A DNA stretch of 64,000 nt, from positions 1-64,000 of the forward strand of contig KV919002.1 of NCBI GenBank assembly GCA_002049455.2, written 5' to 3'. This document shows, one piece after another, positions 38,580 to 48,427 of the stretch. Each line of letters begins with the position of its first letter. Position 1 is the first letter of the stretch. The notes beneath the pieces were generated by a model, which had not been told where the DNA came from, made no database searches, and saw only the letters and a list, made by a program, of their open reading frames with translations. Source of the stretch: Porphyra umbilicalis (lineage: Eukaryota > Rhodophyta > Bangiophyceae > Bangiales > Bangiaceae). Both the position numbers and the translations under genes were made by a program.

Positions 38580-41360
38580 GGGGCGGCAGTGGGGGCTGTG
38601 GCATGGGCAACGGCAACGGTGGCGGGGGCGGGGGTGGCGGCAGCCGGCCGCCTCGGGCCTGTACAGTGCACGTACGCGGGGGTGGACTCGAGGCCGGGGT
38701 CGCCCCGGGGAAGGCGGTGGGGGGGGACGGCGGACAAGAAGAACAAGGGGTGGGACCGAGTGGTGAGCGGCCAGCCGTGCTGCCACCCGCTCGCGGCGGA
38801 GCAACAGCCGCGGGGATGCCCCTGACGAGGAGTGGGGGAGGCGTAGGAAGGACAACGGGAGCGGGTGGCTTTGAAGCGAACAACTGCAATCTCAATGAAG
38901 AAGAACATTGTTTCTATTTGCTTTCCTTGAGCAGCGGAGGTGCGGGGGGCGGCACCGTGGATGGACTCAGGCAGGTTGCGCCTGCCGAGCCGCAGCCATG
39001 ACAAGTCGGACCGACAAAGGCGAGCGGAGCTGCGGCTGGCGAAACTCGAGCTGGCCGGTCGGTGGCAAGCGCAGTTGTTCGACTTTGGGCGTCCCGCCCC
39101 TCGCTCTCGCTGCCCACACGGGTGAGTCTGCTCGAGCACGGCGCGGTTCGTCTACCTGTATGCGGTGACGGGCCTGCGCGCTGCGCGCCGCTCGCCGGAT
39201 CCCACCGACGGAGCGCACCGGCGGCGGCGGCGGCGGCGGCGGCGGCGCATACCCGGATGAAACCCGTTTTTTCTAGTCGTTTGGTAACGAGACCGTGAGG
39301 TGGGCTAAGGCGATGGTGTCCTTCTGGGAGAGAAAAAAGGACGACAGTGTAGACGAGAAGGCGCTACTTCTCAACTCGGGGGTCCCTCTTATCAGGCCTC
39401 CCAGACCCTATCCGTGTCTCTCGGTATGACACAGAAGACGAGGAACACCCCTTTGCCGGCACTTCCGGCCACTCAAGACGTTGCCTCGCGACCCAAAAGA
39501 CCGCCGTGAACAGGGTGAGGGCGGCGTCCACACCCACATGGCGCATACACTCATGTGGCACCCGCACCCACCGGGCGCCGGGCGCGGCGGGGACGGCTGC
39601 CGCGCATCGCCGTCGGTGCGACGGCGGCGCGCCGCAGCGCCGCCGCCTTGCGTGCGCGCGCGCGCCGCGGCGGGGCGGCGGCCGCGGGGCGGCGGCGGCC
39701 GCCACGCGGGCGCGGCGGCGCGCGGCGGCGCGCGCAGCGGCGGGCTGCGAGCGCCGCCGCCGCGTGCCACGCGCGGCCGGCCGGGCGCCAGGGGGGGGGG
39801 GGGGGACGGCGGACGGTGGGGGCGACGGCCACCCCTGCTGCCGCGCGCCCACACCTGCCCGACCCACGCGTGGGGATGGCACCCGCCGGCCCGCGCTCCA
39901 TAGCCGCCACCGGCAGCCGCGCCGCCGCCGCCGCCCGACAGGCGGGCCCGACGGGTGGTGGGGGGGGAGTGGGCAAGGGCGGGGCCGCGCCATCTTGAAG
40001 CGCCCCCCCCCCCCCCCCAACTGCGGATGCACAACTAAAAAACCCTTGCAGCGTTGCAGCCGCGGCGGTGCCGTTCCCGCCGCGGCGGCACCGCGGCCAC
40101 GGTGGAGCAACCGGGGCGTGTGCCACCGACGCGGCGGGCGCCACTGCGGTGGACTTGGGGGGACCCACGGCGGCACCGATTCGGTGCCATACGTGGCCGC
40201 GGTGCCACCACCCCAAACGTGCGGTCGGGCGAGCCCCGCCCGCCGGCGGCGGGGCTGCAGATCCGGGCGGCGGGCGCCCCGACCCAAACCGGGCGCACGA
40301 GCTGACTGGAAAAAAGAAATACCCAACCGGGTCGGCGCACAAACCCCCCCCCCCTCCCTGGCGGCGTGTGGGCCCGGTGTTACCCGGTGGCACGAGTCCA
40401 TTGCTTACGGTCGCGGGGGGTCGACCGCCGCCCCGTCGTTGGGTATGCCGGCCGCGCGCCGTCTGCGACGGGGTGGTGCGGTGCGGGTCGGCCATTTGAT
40501 TGATGACAGCCGCGTCCCCGGGCCGGAGGAAAGCGGGCCTTCCCGTTCAAACGGCTCGTCGGCGGGCTGCACGCCGGCTGTTGCACGCGGGTGGGTGTGT
40601 GCCACCACCGCCGAGGGGTTTGGAGAAACAGCCAAGAACGACGCGACTGGGAGGCCGCTGGAGGGCGCTTGCGCGGGGGCGTGCGCATCCACGCGTCCCG
40701 GCGGTGGGTGGCGCGGGGCGGGGGCGGGGTGGGTGGCCCGGCTGTCAAGGAGTGTGTGCCGCGTGGGGTGTGTGGCGTGCTGCGTGGCAGCGCCTGCCGC
40801 AGCCGCCCCCCGCCCGTGGCGCTCGCGGGCCGCCCGCCGTGTGTGTGCGCGTGCGTTTGCGGCGTGTGCGTTGCACGGCAGTGCGCTTGACCGACCGCCC
40901 GACCGACGGTGCGGCCGTGGCGGCGCCCACCCACGCCCTGCGGCGGTGGCCGTGTTGGGGCCCGTGCGTACGTTGGCTTTTCAGGCCCGCCTCGTCCGAC
41001 CGCAACGGCGGTGTAGGGTTGCTGTCGCACGGGTCGGGCGGCGTCTGGTTGCGGGTCGGCCGCGGCGACGACGGTGGCGGCGGCGGCAACGGCTCCTGTG
41101 GTCGCGGCCGGCTGTAGAGGTGGTGACATCCCGTCGCCCGAGTCTGGGAGCGGGGGGTCGAAGCGTGTCGGCGCGAGCGCGGCGGTGGCTGCCTCTCCGA
41201 CGCCGCGGCCGCGCTGCCCGCCGACGACGACGACGACGCTTGGCGAGAGCGTGCGGGTCGAGCGGACGCGCAGAAGCGCCGCCGCTGTGGACGTTTGGTG
41301 CCTGCATCCTGGGGCGACGCCACCGACGCTGCGGCGGCGGTGCTTGCTCCGGTGGCCACC
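38580..41360. other. Long intergenic region before the formin gene
   Basis: 2.8 kb with no recognised gene. TGTACAGT at 38660-38667 lies 80 bases past the stop of the REJ gene. A GGC trinucleotide run is at about 39219-39247. The block 39530-41350 is extremely GC-rich and open on both strands, but its translations are arginine- and proline-rich and lack any domain. The formin promoter should lie just before 41361. Confidence 0.4.
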
Positions 41361-43997
41361 ATGTCGCGACGTGGCGCCAAGGGCGCCAACAAGGAGTTTG
41401 ATGCGCGGGCCACGCTGGAGCAGCGCCTTGGGCCCGAGGTGCTGAAAAAGCTGGAAGGTACGTGCGGGTGGGGGGGAGGGCAGGGGGGGCGTTGAGTGAA
41501 GGGAGATGGGAGGCGTGTGGTGGCCTTTGTGTAGGGTACTGGCTGTGCGCCGGCAGATCTCGTCCGCATGGGGCGGTGGGGGATGCTGGGGGGCGGTGCC
41601 AGCGGCACGTTTTTTCCTGTGTACGATGCGGCGGTGCTGCTGGGTCTCCTTGCCAGAGATGAGCCCATTCTGACGCCCCATGGTCGTCGGGTGTTTTCCC
41701 TACTCGTTTCTGTCAGTCTTTCTGCTCTCCCCCGCGATTGTTCTCGTGTCTCATCTTGCTTGTCATCGTTTTTCTTTCCCGCCGCGCAGCCATGGCGCAC
41801 GAGTTTGTGCGCTTTGAGCGCGGCCAGTTTGGCTTTTACATTGACCCCGCCCGGTACGCTGTCAAGCAGCGGCAGGTTGGCCCCCTCGGCCGCGGCCGGC
41901 GCCGCAAGGTCGTTGCGGGCGTCGACAAGGATGGCAACATCATCACGGCGTGGGTGGGCGTCGACGCCAAGGGCGGCAAGGGCGCCCGCACCCTCAATGG
42001 GGAGACGGTCACCATCCCTGAGGCGTATGCGGAGGGTGCCCTGGGCGGCGGTGGCTTTGGGCCGGGCTATGGGCCGGGCGGGGGAGGGGGACCGGGCATG
42101 GGCCCCGGCGGCGGTGGGGGTCCGGGCTTTGGGCCGGGCGAGGGCGGGGGTGGGGGGTGGGGCGCCGGCGGGCCGGGCGCCGGCGGTCCGGGCATGGGCC
42201 CTGGCGGCAAGGGCCCCGGTGCGGCGGGCGCGGCAGCCGCCGCCGCCGCCGCCCGCAAAAACCAGCAGGCCCTGGGTGGGGCGCCGGGTGCGCCAGGTGC
42301 GCCCGGCTTTGGCGGCCCGGGCATGGCGGTCGACGAGCACGGGCAGCCGATGGCGCCCAAGCTCCCGACCGGCTCGGTGGACGCCAAGGACAATACGGCG
42401 CGCGGGCGTCAAAAGAAGCCCCTCCATTGGGCCAAAGTGCCCAATAACCTCCTTCCGGGTACGGTGTGGACGACGCTCGACGAGGCCAACGTGCGGCTCG
42501 ACGAGGAGGAGATTGACAACCTGTTTGGCGTGGACGTGGTCGAGCGCTTCCAGCTGCAACAGGAGGAGGTCAAGCCCGAGGTGCTCCCGCACAAGCGCAA
42601 GCACAACATTAACATTTTGATGGCCAACATCAAAATGTCGTCGGAGGAGGTCAAGGACGTGGTGCGGGTGCCGACGTACAAGGACCTCGACGCGGGGTCG
42701 CTGCAGGCGCTGCTCCTCGTCTGTCCGACGCCCGAGGAGGAGGAGCTCCTCAACAAGAACCTCGAGATGAAGGACCAAGTCGACCGCACGGACCAGTTTA
42801 TGATGGAGCTCGCAGAGCTGCCGGGCCTCCGCGCCAAAGTGCTCTGCGCCCTGTCGGCCAAGACCTTTAACGAGGAGGCCGTGGAGGTTATCCGCAACAT
42901 GGACACCTTTGCGATGATCCCCGTCGAGGTGATGGGGTCGGCCAAGGCGACCAAGACGCTCGAGGCGATCCTCGCCCTCGGCAACTTTCTCAACTCGGGG
43001 ACGGGCCGCGGCGGTGCGCACGGGTTCAAGCTCGAGGCCCTCGCCATGCTCTCGTCGGTCAAGGACGCCCGCGGCGGCACGCTCCTCGACTACCTGGTGC
43101 ACATGCTCGAGCGCGACGAGCACGGCCTGCTGCCGCTGGACGACATGCCGACGCTCCCCCGCTCGGGCGAGTTGTCTCTGGAAGCCATCTCGGACGAGGT
43201 GCAGGCGCTCCTCGAGTCGGTCACCAACGTGACGCAGCAGATTTCGGTTATTGGCGCCGACGACACGCTCGCCGTCTTCAAGACTGAGATGGAGATCTTT
43301 GCGGAGGAGGCGACCAAGGTGCGGGAGGAGATTGTCTCCCTCCGTGCCCTCATGATGAACAAGAACCAGGCCATGATGGGGCACTTTGGGGAGCGGAACA
43401 AGATGTCCCGCGCCCGCCAGGAGGACATCCTCCGCATGCTCCGCGAGTTCCTCGTCGACCTCGACGCGGCGTTGGCGCGCCTCAATGAGAAGCGCGAGCG
43501 GGCGATGAAGACGGCGGCCAAGGCCGCCCAAGCGTCGGGCGCCGACCCGCACGAGGCGGCGCAGTCGGCGGCGGCGGCAGTCGGTGGGTTCGGCTCCCGC
43601 CACAGTGGTGTCACCACCCCGCGCGCGCCGTCGCGGTTGCACTTGCTCAACGTCCCGTCGGCCGACGATGGGGGCGACGATGGTGGGGGTGGCGGCGGCG
43701 GCGGCGGCGGCCCGCCCGCTCCGCCCCCGCCCATGGGTGGTGGTGGGGGTGGCGTTGGCAGCGGCGGCCTGCCGCCGCCGCCACCACCCCCCTCGGGCAT
43801 GGGCAATGGCGACGGCGCGTCGGCGGCGGTGCGGAAAATGGTGCCGCCGCCGCCCCCCCCGGGCGGGGGCGGGCCCCCACCGCCGCCCCCGCCGCCCCCG
43901 CGGCCGCCGTCGATGGGCGGTGGGCCACCGCCGCCGCCGCCACCGCCTCCGCCACCGCCGTCCAAGCTGGGTATGAGCGGGGGGCCGCCGCCACCGC

Positions 43998-44028
<31 letters not shown>

Positions 44029-44038
44029 CAGGTCTTGA
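41361..44038 (+). CDS. Formin (FH2 actin nucleator) with C-terminal poly-proline segment
   Basis: Formins nucleate and elongate unbranched actin filaments in the cytosol; FH2 dimers hold the barbed end and FH1 proline tracts recruit profilin-actin. The gene has two exons, 41361-41457 and 41790-44038, giving 781 residues. The ATG sits in a gccaccATG context. The 332-base intron has GTACGT and GCGCAG ends, phase 1. A Gly-rich region (about 117-170) precedes the FH2 domain (about 241-595), which is well conserved: KKPLHWAKV, HNINILMANIKMS, LALGNFLNSGTGRGG, AHGFKLEALAMLSSVKD and MSRARQEDILRMLREFL. Proline runs, alternating with Gly, follow FH2 from about residue 666 to the end (PPPPPRS stop). No proline-rich FH1 precedes FH2, so the order is reversed from nearly all formins. 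No GBD, PTEN-like or membrane domain is seen. Family certain. Confidence 0.95.
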
Positions 44039-45197
44039 GCGGGGTGCCAGTGTGTCATGGGGCGTCTCTTGCGAGTCGATCGAGGCTTGGGGCCGTGGAG
44101 CCAGCCGGCCTAGCCTGGACGTTTGTGTGCAGTTGAGGGGGGGGAGGCTGGGGTCTGCTGTGGAGTGTAAGGGCGGGTGCAGCGCCCCCGAGGTGAGGGT
44201 GTCACGGTTGGTGGGGTGGGCCACAGGCAGGCAGGCAGCAAAGGGTGTGTGTGGCGTTGTGGGATGTGTGTGTGTGGCAAGTGTGTGTAGAGAGTGGGCT
44301 GTGGGCCGCCAGCTCCGCCTCGGGGGCTGCGCGGCGTGGGCCGCGCGCGGCCGCCAGGGACGGGGGCGCCCACCCCTATTATTTTTTTCCGCGCGAGCGT
44401 TTCCGGCTGGCAGCCGTCCACTGCGCCGGCGACCGCCGGTGCCGCCCGTCGTGCTGGCCTGCTCGACGCCGCCAGTGTGCGGGTGCGGGCCCGCATCACA
44501 GACGGCTGCTCTCACCTTGTGGTTGAGATGCCGAGCGCCCCGTGTGCTCTTGAGAAGCGCAGCCTCTCCAACGCTGAGATGGTGGTACTGTACTGTCCAC
44601 GGCGCCTTTCCAAACGTGCTACTTTACAAGAAGAGGACGCACAGCGCGAGGGACGCGCCGCACGCCAGACCAGCAATCGGGCACGGCAGCGGCACATCCC
44701 CGTCGCCAAGCGCACCCCGCGCGCCATCCCCAACGGGGCGGCGCACGCGCCCGCGCCGACACGCGCCCGCCCGGCGCACGCGGGCCCGCCGGCCGCCGCC
44801 CACCCGCCGCCGCTCCGCGCCGCTGGGTGTCGCGCGCCCGCCCGTCCCGTGCGGCGGCGCCTCCTCCCGACCCCGCCCCGCCCCGCCGTGGCGCCCTTTC
44901 GCCGGGGCAAGGCCACCACTCCCCCACCACCACCCCCGGTCGTCCCAGCTGTTGCGGGGCGGACTCGGGGGCGGCACCTCGCGCCCTATCAATGGCGGTG
45001 CACGGCCGCCACGACCGTGCCCCCGCCCGCCGCGGATGCCACAAGCGTCCGTGATGACAGCGGGCGGGAAATGACGGCCGAGCCAGCAAGTGGGCAGGCG
45101 AGCCGCCGCCGCCGCCGCCGCCGCCACGCGGCAGATCGCCGCCGCCGCGGCAGGCGGGCGCCGCCGCCGCCGCCGCCCCCCCCCACCCCCCCCCGCT
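44039..45197. other. Intergenic region between convergent formin and TOM7-like genes
   Basis: Two genes end toward each other here. A TG-rich stretch (about 44185-44295) follows the formin, as expected for a region downstream of a cleavage site, and ACTGTACTGT lies at 44587-44596. No gene recognised; the longer open frames are arginine/proline-rich. Confidence 0.4.
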
Positions 45198-45395
45198 CTA
45201 GGTCTGTGTCGCCGGCGGCGGCGGGGACCCCCCCGACAGCGCCGCCGAGAGCCCCCCCTCGATGGTCGTCAAGCCAATGGCCACGACGGCGGGCACAAAC
45301 CCATAGTAGAAGAGGGTGCCGGCGAGCGTCGAGGCGCCATTGTAGATGCGCGTCGCGTCGCGGGTGAGGTGGCGGAGCGCCCGGCGTGGGGCCAT
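45198..45395 (-). CDS. TOM7: TOM7-like subunit of the mitochondrial outer-membrane import channel
   Basis: A 65-residue protein from the ATG at 45395. The basic N-terminal part (MAPRRALRHLTRDATRIYNG) leads to one hydrophobic helix, GTLFYYGFVPAVVAIGLTT, and a short Pro-rich end. The pattern of a short amphipathic stretch, then Y-G-F-x-P followed by a hydrophobic segment with G-L or G-M, is that of TOM7, a small tail-anchored protein that tunes assembly of the TOM complex. Length fits the family (50-75). No other TOM component is nearby; the divergent neighbour 970 bases away is the plastid import factor Tic22. The call rests on a short motif and on length, so a different small membrane protein is possible. 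Confidence 0.6.
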   Translation of the reverse strand: MAPRRALRHLTRDATRIYNGASTLAGTLFYYGFVPAVVAIGLTTIEGGLSAALSGGSPPPPATQT

Positions 45396-46362
45396 GGCGC
45401 CGAGGGCGGGGGGGGGGGGGGTGGAAGGGGGGGGGGGGAAGAAAGAGGGGTGGTGGTCCTAGGAGTGACGGGGAGAGGAGAGGGGGGAGGGGGTAGTAGA
45501 GTAGGGATGCGGGGGGGTGGTGTGACACGGCTCAGAGGTGGGGACAGAGACGGCGGGGTCGGGACGGCCACGCGGCGTCGAGTAGGATTTTGGGTAGAGC
45601 GCCCGGGGGTTACGAAACGGCTTTCAAAGGGCGCTGTTAGGGCGGCGCTTTTTGGTGCTGATCGAGCCCTGTTCGTGCCCTGCGCGGTGGGAGGGAACTG
45701 TAAGGAGTCGTCAGGACGATTTTTTGATCCGCTACAAAGCGAAAGACATTGAGCGGGCTCCCCCGACCACCTTCAGAGGCCGGGAACGCTCATTCAGACG
45801 GAAGAACGGGTGCTACTAGGGGCGCCGTTACGGCGCTGTTGGTCTTGAACAAGCGTGCACAGGGCGCTGTGGACGCTGTTTCGCCCCGGCGCCCCCCAAT
45901 TGGGCGCTGCTACAAACCCTAGCTACAGACTGGGCGGGGGCCGCCCCTGCGCCCACCTCCCGAGTCTGCCACACCTCCCGGAGCGTGAGCTTTGGATCGC
46001 ACCGTTCCGCCGCCATTCTTCCACCTCCCCCGCTCGTACCGCACCGCTGTGGTTGTCGCCCGCCGCCGACGCGGTCTGGTGTTTCACACCTCGTGCTGTT
46101 GTGCTCATCGACGCGTTGCGGCTGTTGTTCCCCGCGTGCGGGTGGGTCCCCACTCGCTCCCGCTCCCCGCCGTGCGTCTTGCGGTACGTGCGTCGCGCCC
46201 AGGGCCGTTGGCGGGTGGCGCCCCCCCCCCCCCCCCCGTCTTCCCTAGCGGCGCCTCTGCGACCGGCGCCATCCGTCGTCCCCCCCTGCGCGCCACCCCC
46301 TTTGCGGTGGTGGTTGCGTGTTGACCGAGAGGATGATGCCCCCGGCCGAGCGCCGCCCGGCC
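45396..46362. promoter_or_regulatory. Shared divergent promoter region of TOM7-like and Tic22 genes
   Basis: The two import genes diverge from this 970-base segment. The stretch 45580-45920 is less GC-rich and carries several GGCGCTGT-type words (near 45648, 45832, 45861). C and G runs lie next to both starts. No TATA box recognised. Confidence 0.4.
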
Positions 46363-47409
46363 ATGGCGTTTTGCACGGGCGGCCCGTTGGTGTCCTCGCC
46401 CTTTGTTGCGGCGGCCGCCACGGGCACCCGCCTCGACGGCCTCGGCCGCCGCGCCAACCGCCGGCCGGCCGCGCCGGCAACGACGCCCGTGTGGCGGCCG
46501 ACCGCCGCCGCCCTGACGCCGCCGGGCGGGGACGGCGGGTCGGATCCGCCGCCGCCGCCGCCCGGCGGCCGCGGCGGCGGCAGCGGCGCGCGGTGGGCGG
46601 GCGTTGCCGCCGCCGCCGCCGCCGCGGCGCTCGCGTTGGGCGTCTCCCCCCCCGGCGGCCCGCCGTCGACGCGCCCCGGCGGCCACGACGGCTGGTCGGC
46701 GGCGCTCCTCCCGACGGCGGCGGTGGCGGCCACGGCCGAGGCGGCCCCGTCGGCGCGCGCCGCCGCCACCGCCCCCGGCGTGGTGACGGCCGTCACGACG
46801 GGCGGCGGTGGCGGCGGCGGCGGCGCCGCCGTCGCGTCGGTGGACGCCCCCACCCCCGTGCGGCGGCCGACGGCGGCGGCGCCCGTGCGCCCGCCCCCCC
46901 GGGGGCGTCCTCGCCCGCCTCCCGCGCGTTCCTCGACCGCCTCGCCTCTGTGCCCGTCTTCCTCATCACCTCCTCGACGGGGCAGCCGTTCCTCGCCACC
47001 GCCGACGCGTCGTCGGCGCGCGTCGCGCTCATATTTTTCTCCCCGGCCGACGCGGACGGGATGGCGGCGAGCATCCGCGCGTCGGGCGCCGACGCGCAGG
47101 TGTACGTGCTCGGGTTGGACAAGGCGTACGAGATGGTCAAGGCGCCGCCGGTGCCGTCGGGGCTCCCGCCGACCGCCGACGGGGCGTCGCCCGAGATGGT
47201 GTTCCGCTTTTGTCCGGATGGGCGGCAGGTGCGGGCGGCCGAGGCCATCCGCAAGGCCGCCGCGGGGGGGGGGGGGGGGGCGGCAGTGGCGGCGGTGGCG
47301 GTGGCGGCAAGCGCGGCGCCCGCGGCGCCAAAGTCGCCCCCGTCGAGGGCGTGCCGGTGTTTGTGGCCAAGGGCCTGACGCTCCGGCGGGGCGGTGCCGC
47401 CGGCAGCGC

Positions 47410-47440
<31 letters not shown>

Positions 47441-47866
47441 GGCAGCGGCGGCAGCACCGGCACGTCGAGCGGCTTGATGGTCCCCCTGTTTTTGACGCGC
47501 GAGGACGTGGACGACGCGTGGGCCAAGCTCCGCGAGCGGGAGACGGGCCTCCCCGCGCAGGCGACGGTGGAAGTCGGCAGCCTCATGTACCTCCTCCAGC
47601 AGATGGAGGCGAACGGCGCGGCGGCGGGGGAGGTGGCGCTCGGCGTGTTTCCCCCGCGGGAGAGCGTCGATTATGTGGCCAAGATGCAGGCGGCGGCGGC
47701 GGGGGGGGGGGGGGGGGGGGAGGGCAGGGGGGGGGGGGGGGGGCAAACGTGGCGGCGGGCGTGGCGGCAGGTGAGTGTCGGCCCAAGCGCTGGCGGGGCG
47801 AGGCCAGTGGAGCAATGGCGGGTGGGGGGGTGGACAGCGCCCGCGCCCTGTGGTCTGACGGCGTGA
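46363..47866 (+). CDS. TIC22: Tic22-like plastid protein import component, frame broken at G/C runs
   Basis: Tic22 works in the intermembrane space of plastids and passes preproteins from the TOC to the TIC translocon. The ATG at 46363 (a second in-frame ATG is at 46333) gives MAFCTGGPLVSSPFVAAAAT, a plausible transit peptide, then a hydrophobic Ala-rich segment. The Tic22 domain follows in two other frames: FLDRLASVPVFLITSSTGQP, RVALIFFSPADADGMAASIR and VYVLGLDKAYEMVK from about 46920, then VEGVPVFVAKGLTLRRGG, MVPLFLTREDVDDAWAKLRE and VEVGSLMYLLQQME to about 47690. The frame changes lie at the C/G run 46890-46906 and at a G run near 47264-47281. Each needs one base more or less. The end is uncertain: G runs at 47701-47745 and a consensus donor CAGGTGAGTG near 47768 leave room for another frame change or an intron. 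The family call is strong and proves a plastid-bearing host. Confidence 0.8.
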
Positions 47867-48301
47867 GGCCGGCGCGAGTGCGTACGGGGCGCCGCGGCGC
47901 GACGTGTGGGGAGGTCAGTGGGGTTACGAGCGGCTTGGGGCGCCTGCATGACCTGCGTGCGTCCCTGTTGCCGTTTTGTGTTTCTTCTTTCTGGGACGGC
48001 AGCGGGGTGAGGCCACGTGTGCTCTGGGTGGAGCCCTGTTGCCGCACGCTCGGTCGCTCTCGAAGCTGAGCGTGTTGGGGGTGTGAGACAGCGCGCATCT
48101 GACGTGGCGCTCGTGCGCGCTCGCCATGGCTTGTGTCGATGGGGTGAGGTGTCTTTGGGACGGCGGTACCAGCCGCTTGCTTCGTCGGCAACGCGGGTGG
48201 GGGCAATGCCGAACCTCCAGGGCGTACGAAAAAGTTGCGCCCCGTGTTACGGTTCTTGAGGCCTTGGCTCGACTCCGCGTCCGGAACAAAAGCAGTCGAA
48301 G
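47867..48301. other. Intergenic region between Tic22 and tRNA-Ser
   Basis: No coding sequence recognised. Its last bases hold the oligo-A stretch 48288-48291, which on the minus strand is the TTTT termination signal of the tRNA gene. Confidence 0.5.
48288..48291 (-). terminator. RNA polymerase III terminator of tRNA-Ser
   Basis: AAAA on the plus strand reads TTTT on the minus strand, 10 bases after the tRNA discriminator base, the usual minimal pol III stop signal. Confidence 0.7.
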
Positions 48302-48427
48302 CGTGTCTGGCAGGATTGTTGTCGCGGTATGCGGATTTCGAACCTGCGCTCGGAAACCGAAATCGATTTCTAGTCGATCGCCTTCAGTGGTGGGACATGA
48401 TGTCCAGAACCACTCGGCCACAGACAC
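48302..48427 (-). tRNA. tRNA-Ser(AGA) with two ectopic introns (D-loop and T-loop)
   Basis: Read on the minus strand from 48427, an 82-base tRNA can be assembled after removing two segments. The acceptor arms GTGTCTG (48421-48427) and CAGACAC (48303-48309) pair over all seven bases and are followed by discriminator G, as in serine tRNAs. The A box is TGGCCGAGTGG. The anticodon arm ATCGA-CTAGAAA-TCGAT pairs perfectly with anticodon AGA. A long variable arm TCGG-TTT-CCGA is present, and the T stem GCAGG/CCTGC pairs fully. The 23-base insert at 48385-48407 splits the D-loop (GGTT before, AAGG after). It can form a hairpin GGACA/TGTCC flanked by AGTGG/CCACT, a bulge-helix-bulge-like layout that tRNA splicing endonuclease could cut. 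The 21-base insert at 48317-48337 splits the T-loop (TTCGA before, ATCC after). TTTT follows 10 bases downstream. Boundaries may shift by a base or two. Confidence 0.9.

Noticed and set aside
39506-41401. Plus-strand open frame of 631 codons before the formin
   Set aside because: No domain, Arg/Pro/Ala-rich, overlaps formin exon 1 in another frame.
40745-44515. Minus-strand open frame of 1256 codons overlapping the formin
   Set aside because: Antisense shadow of the formin exon plus GC-rich flank; no domain, arginine- and proline-rich translation.
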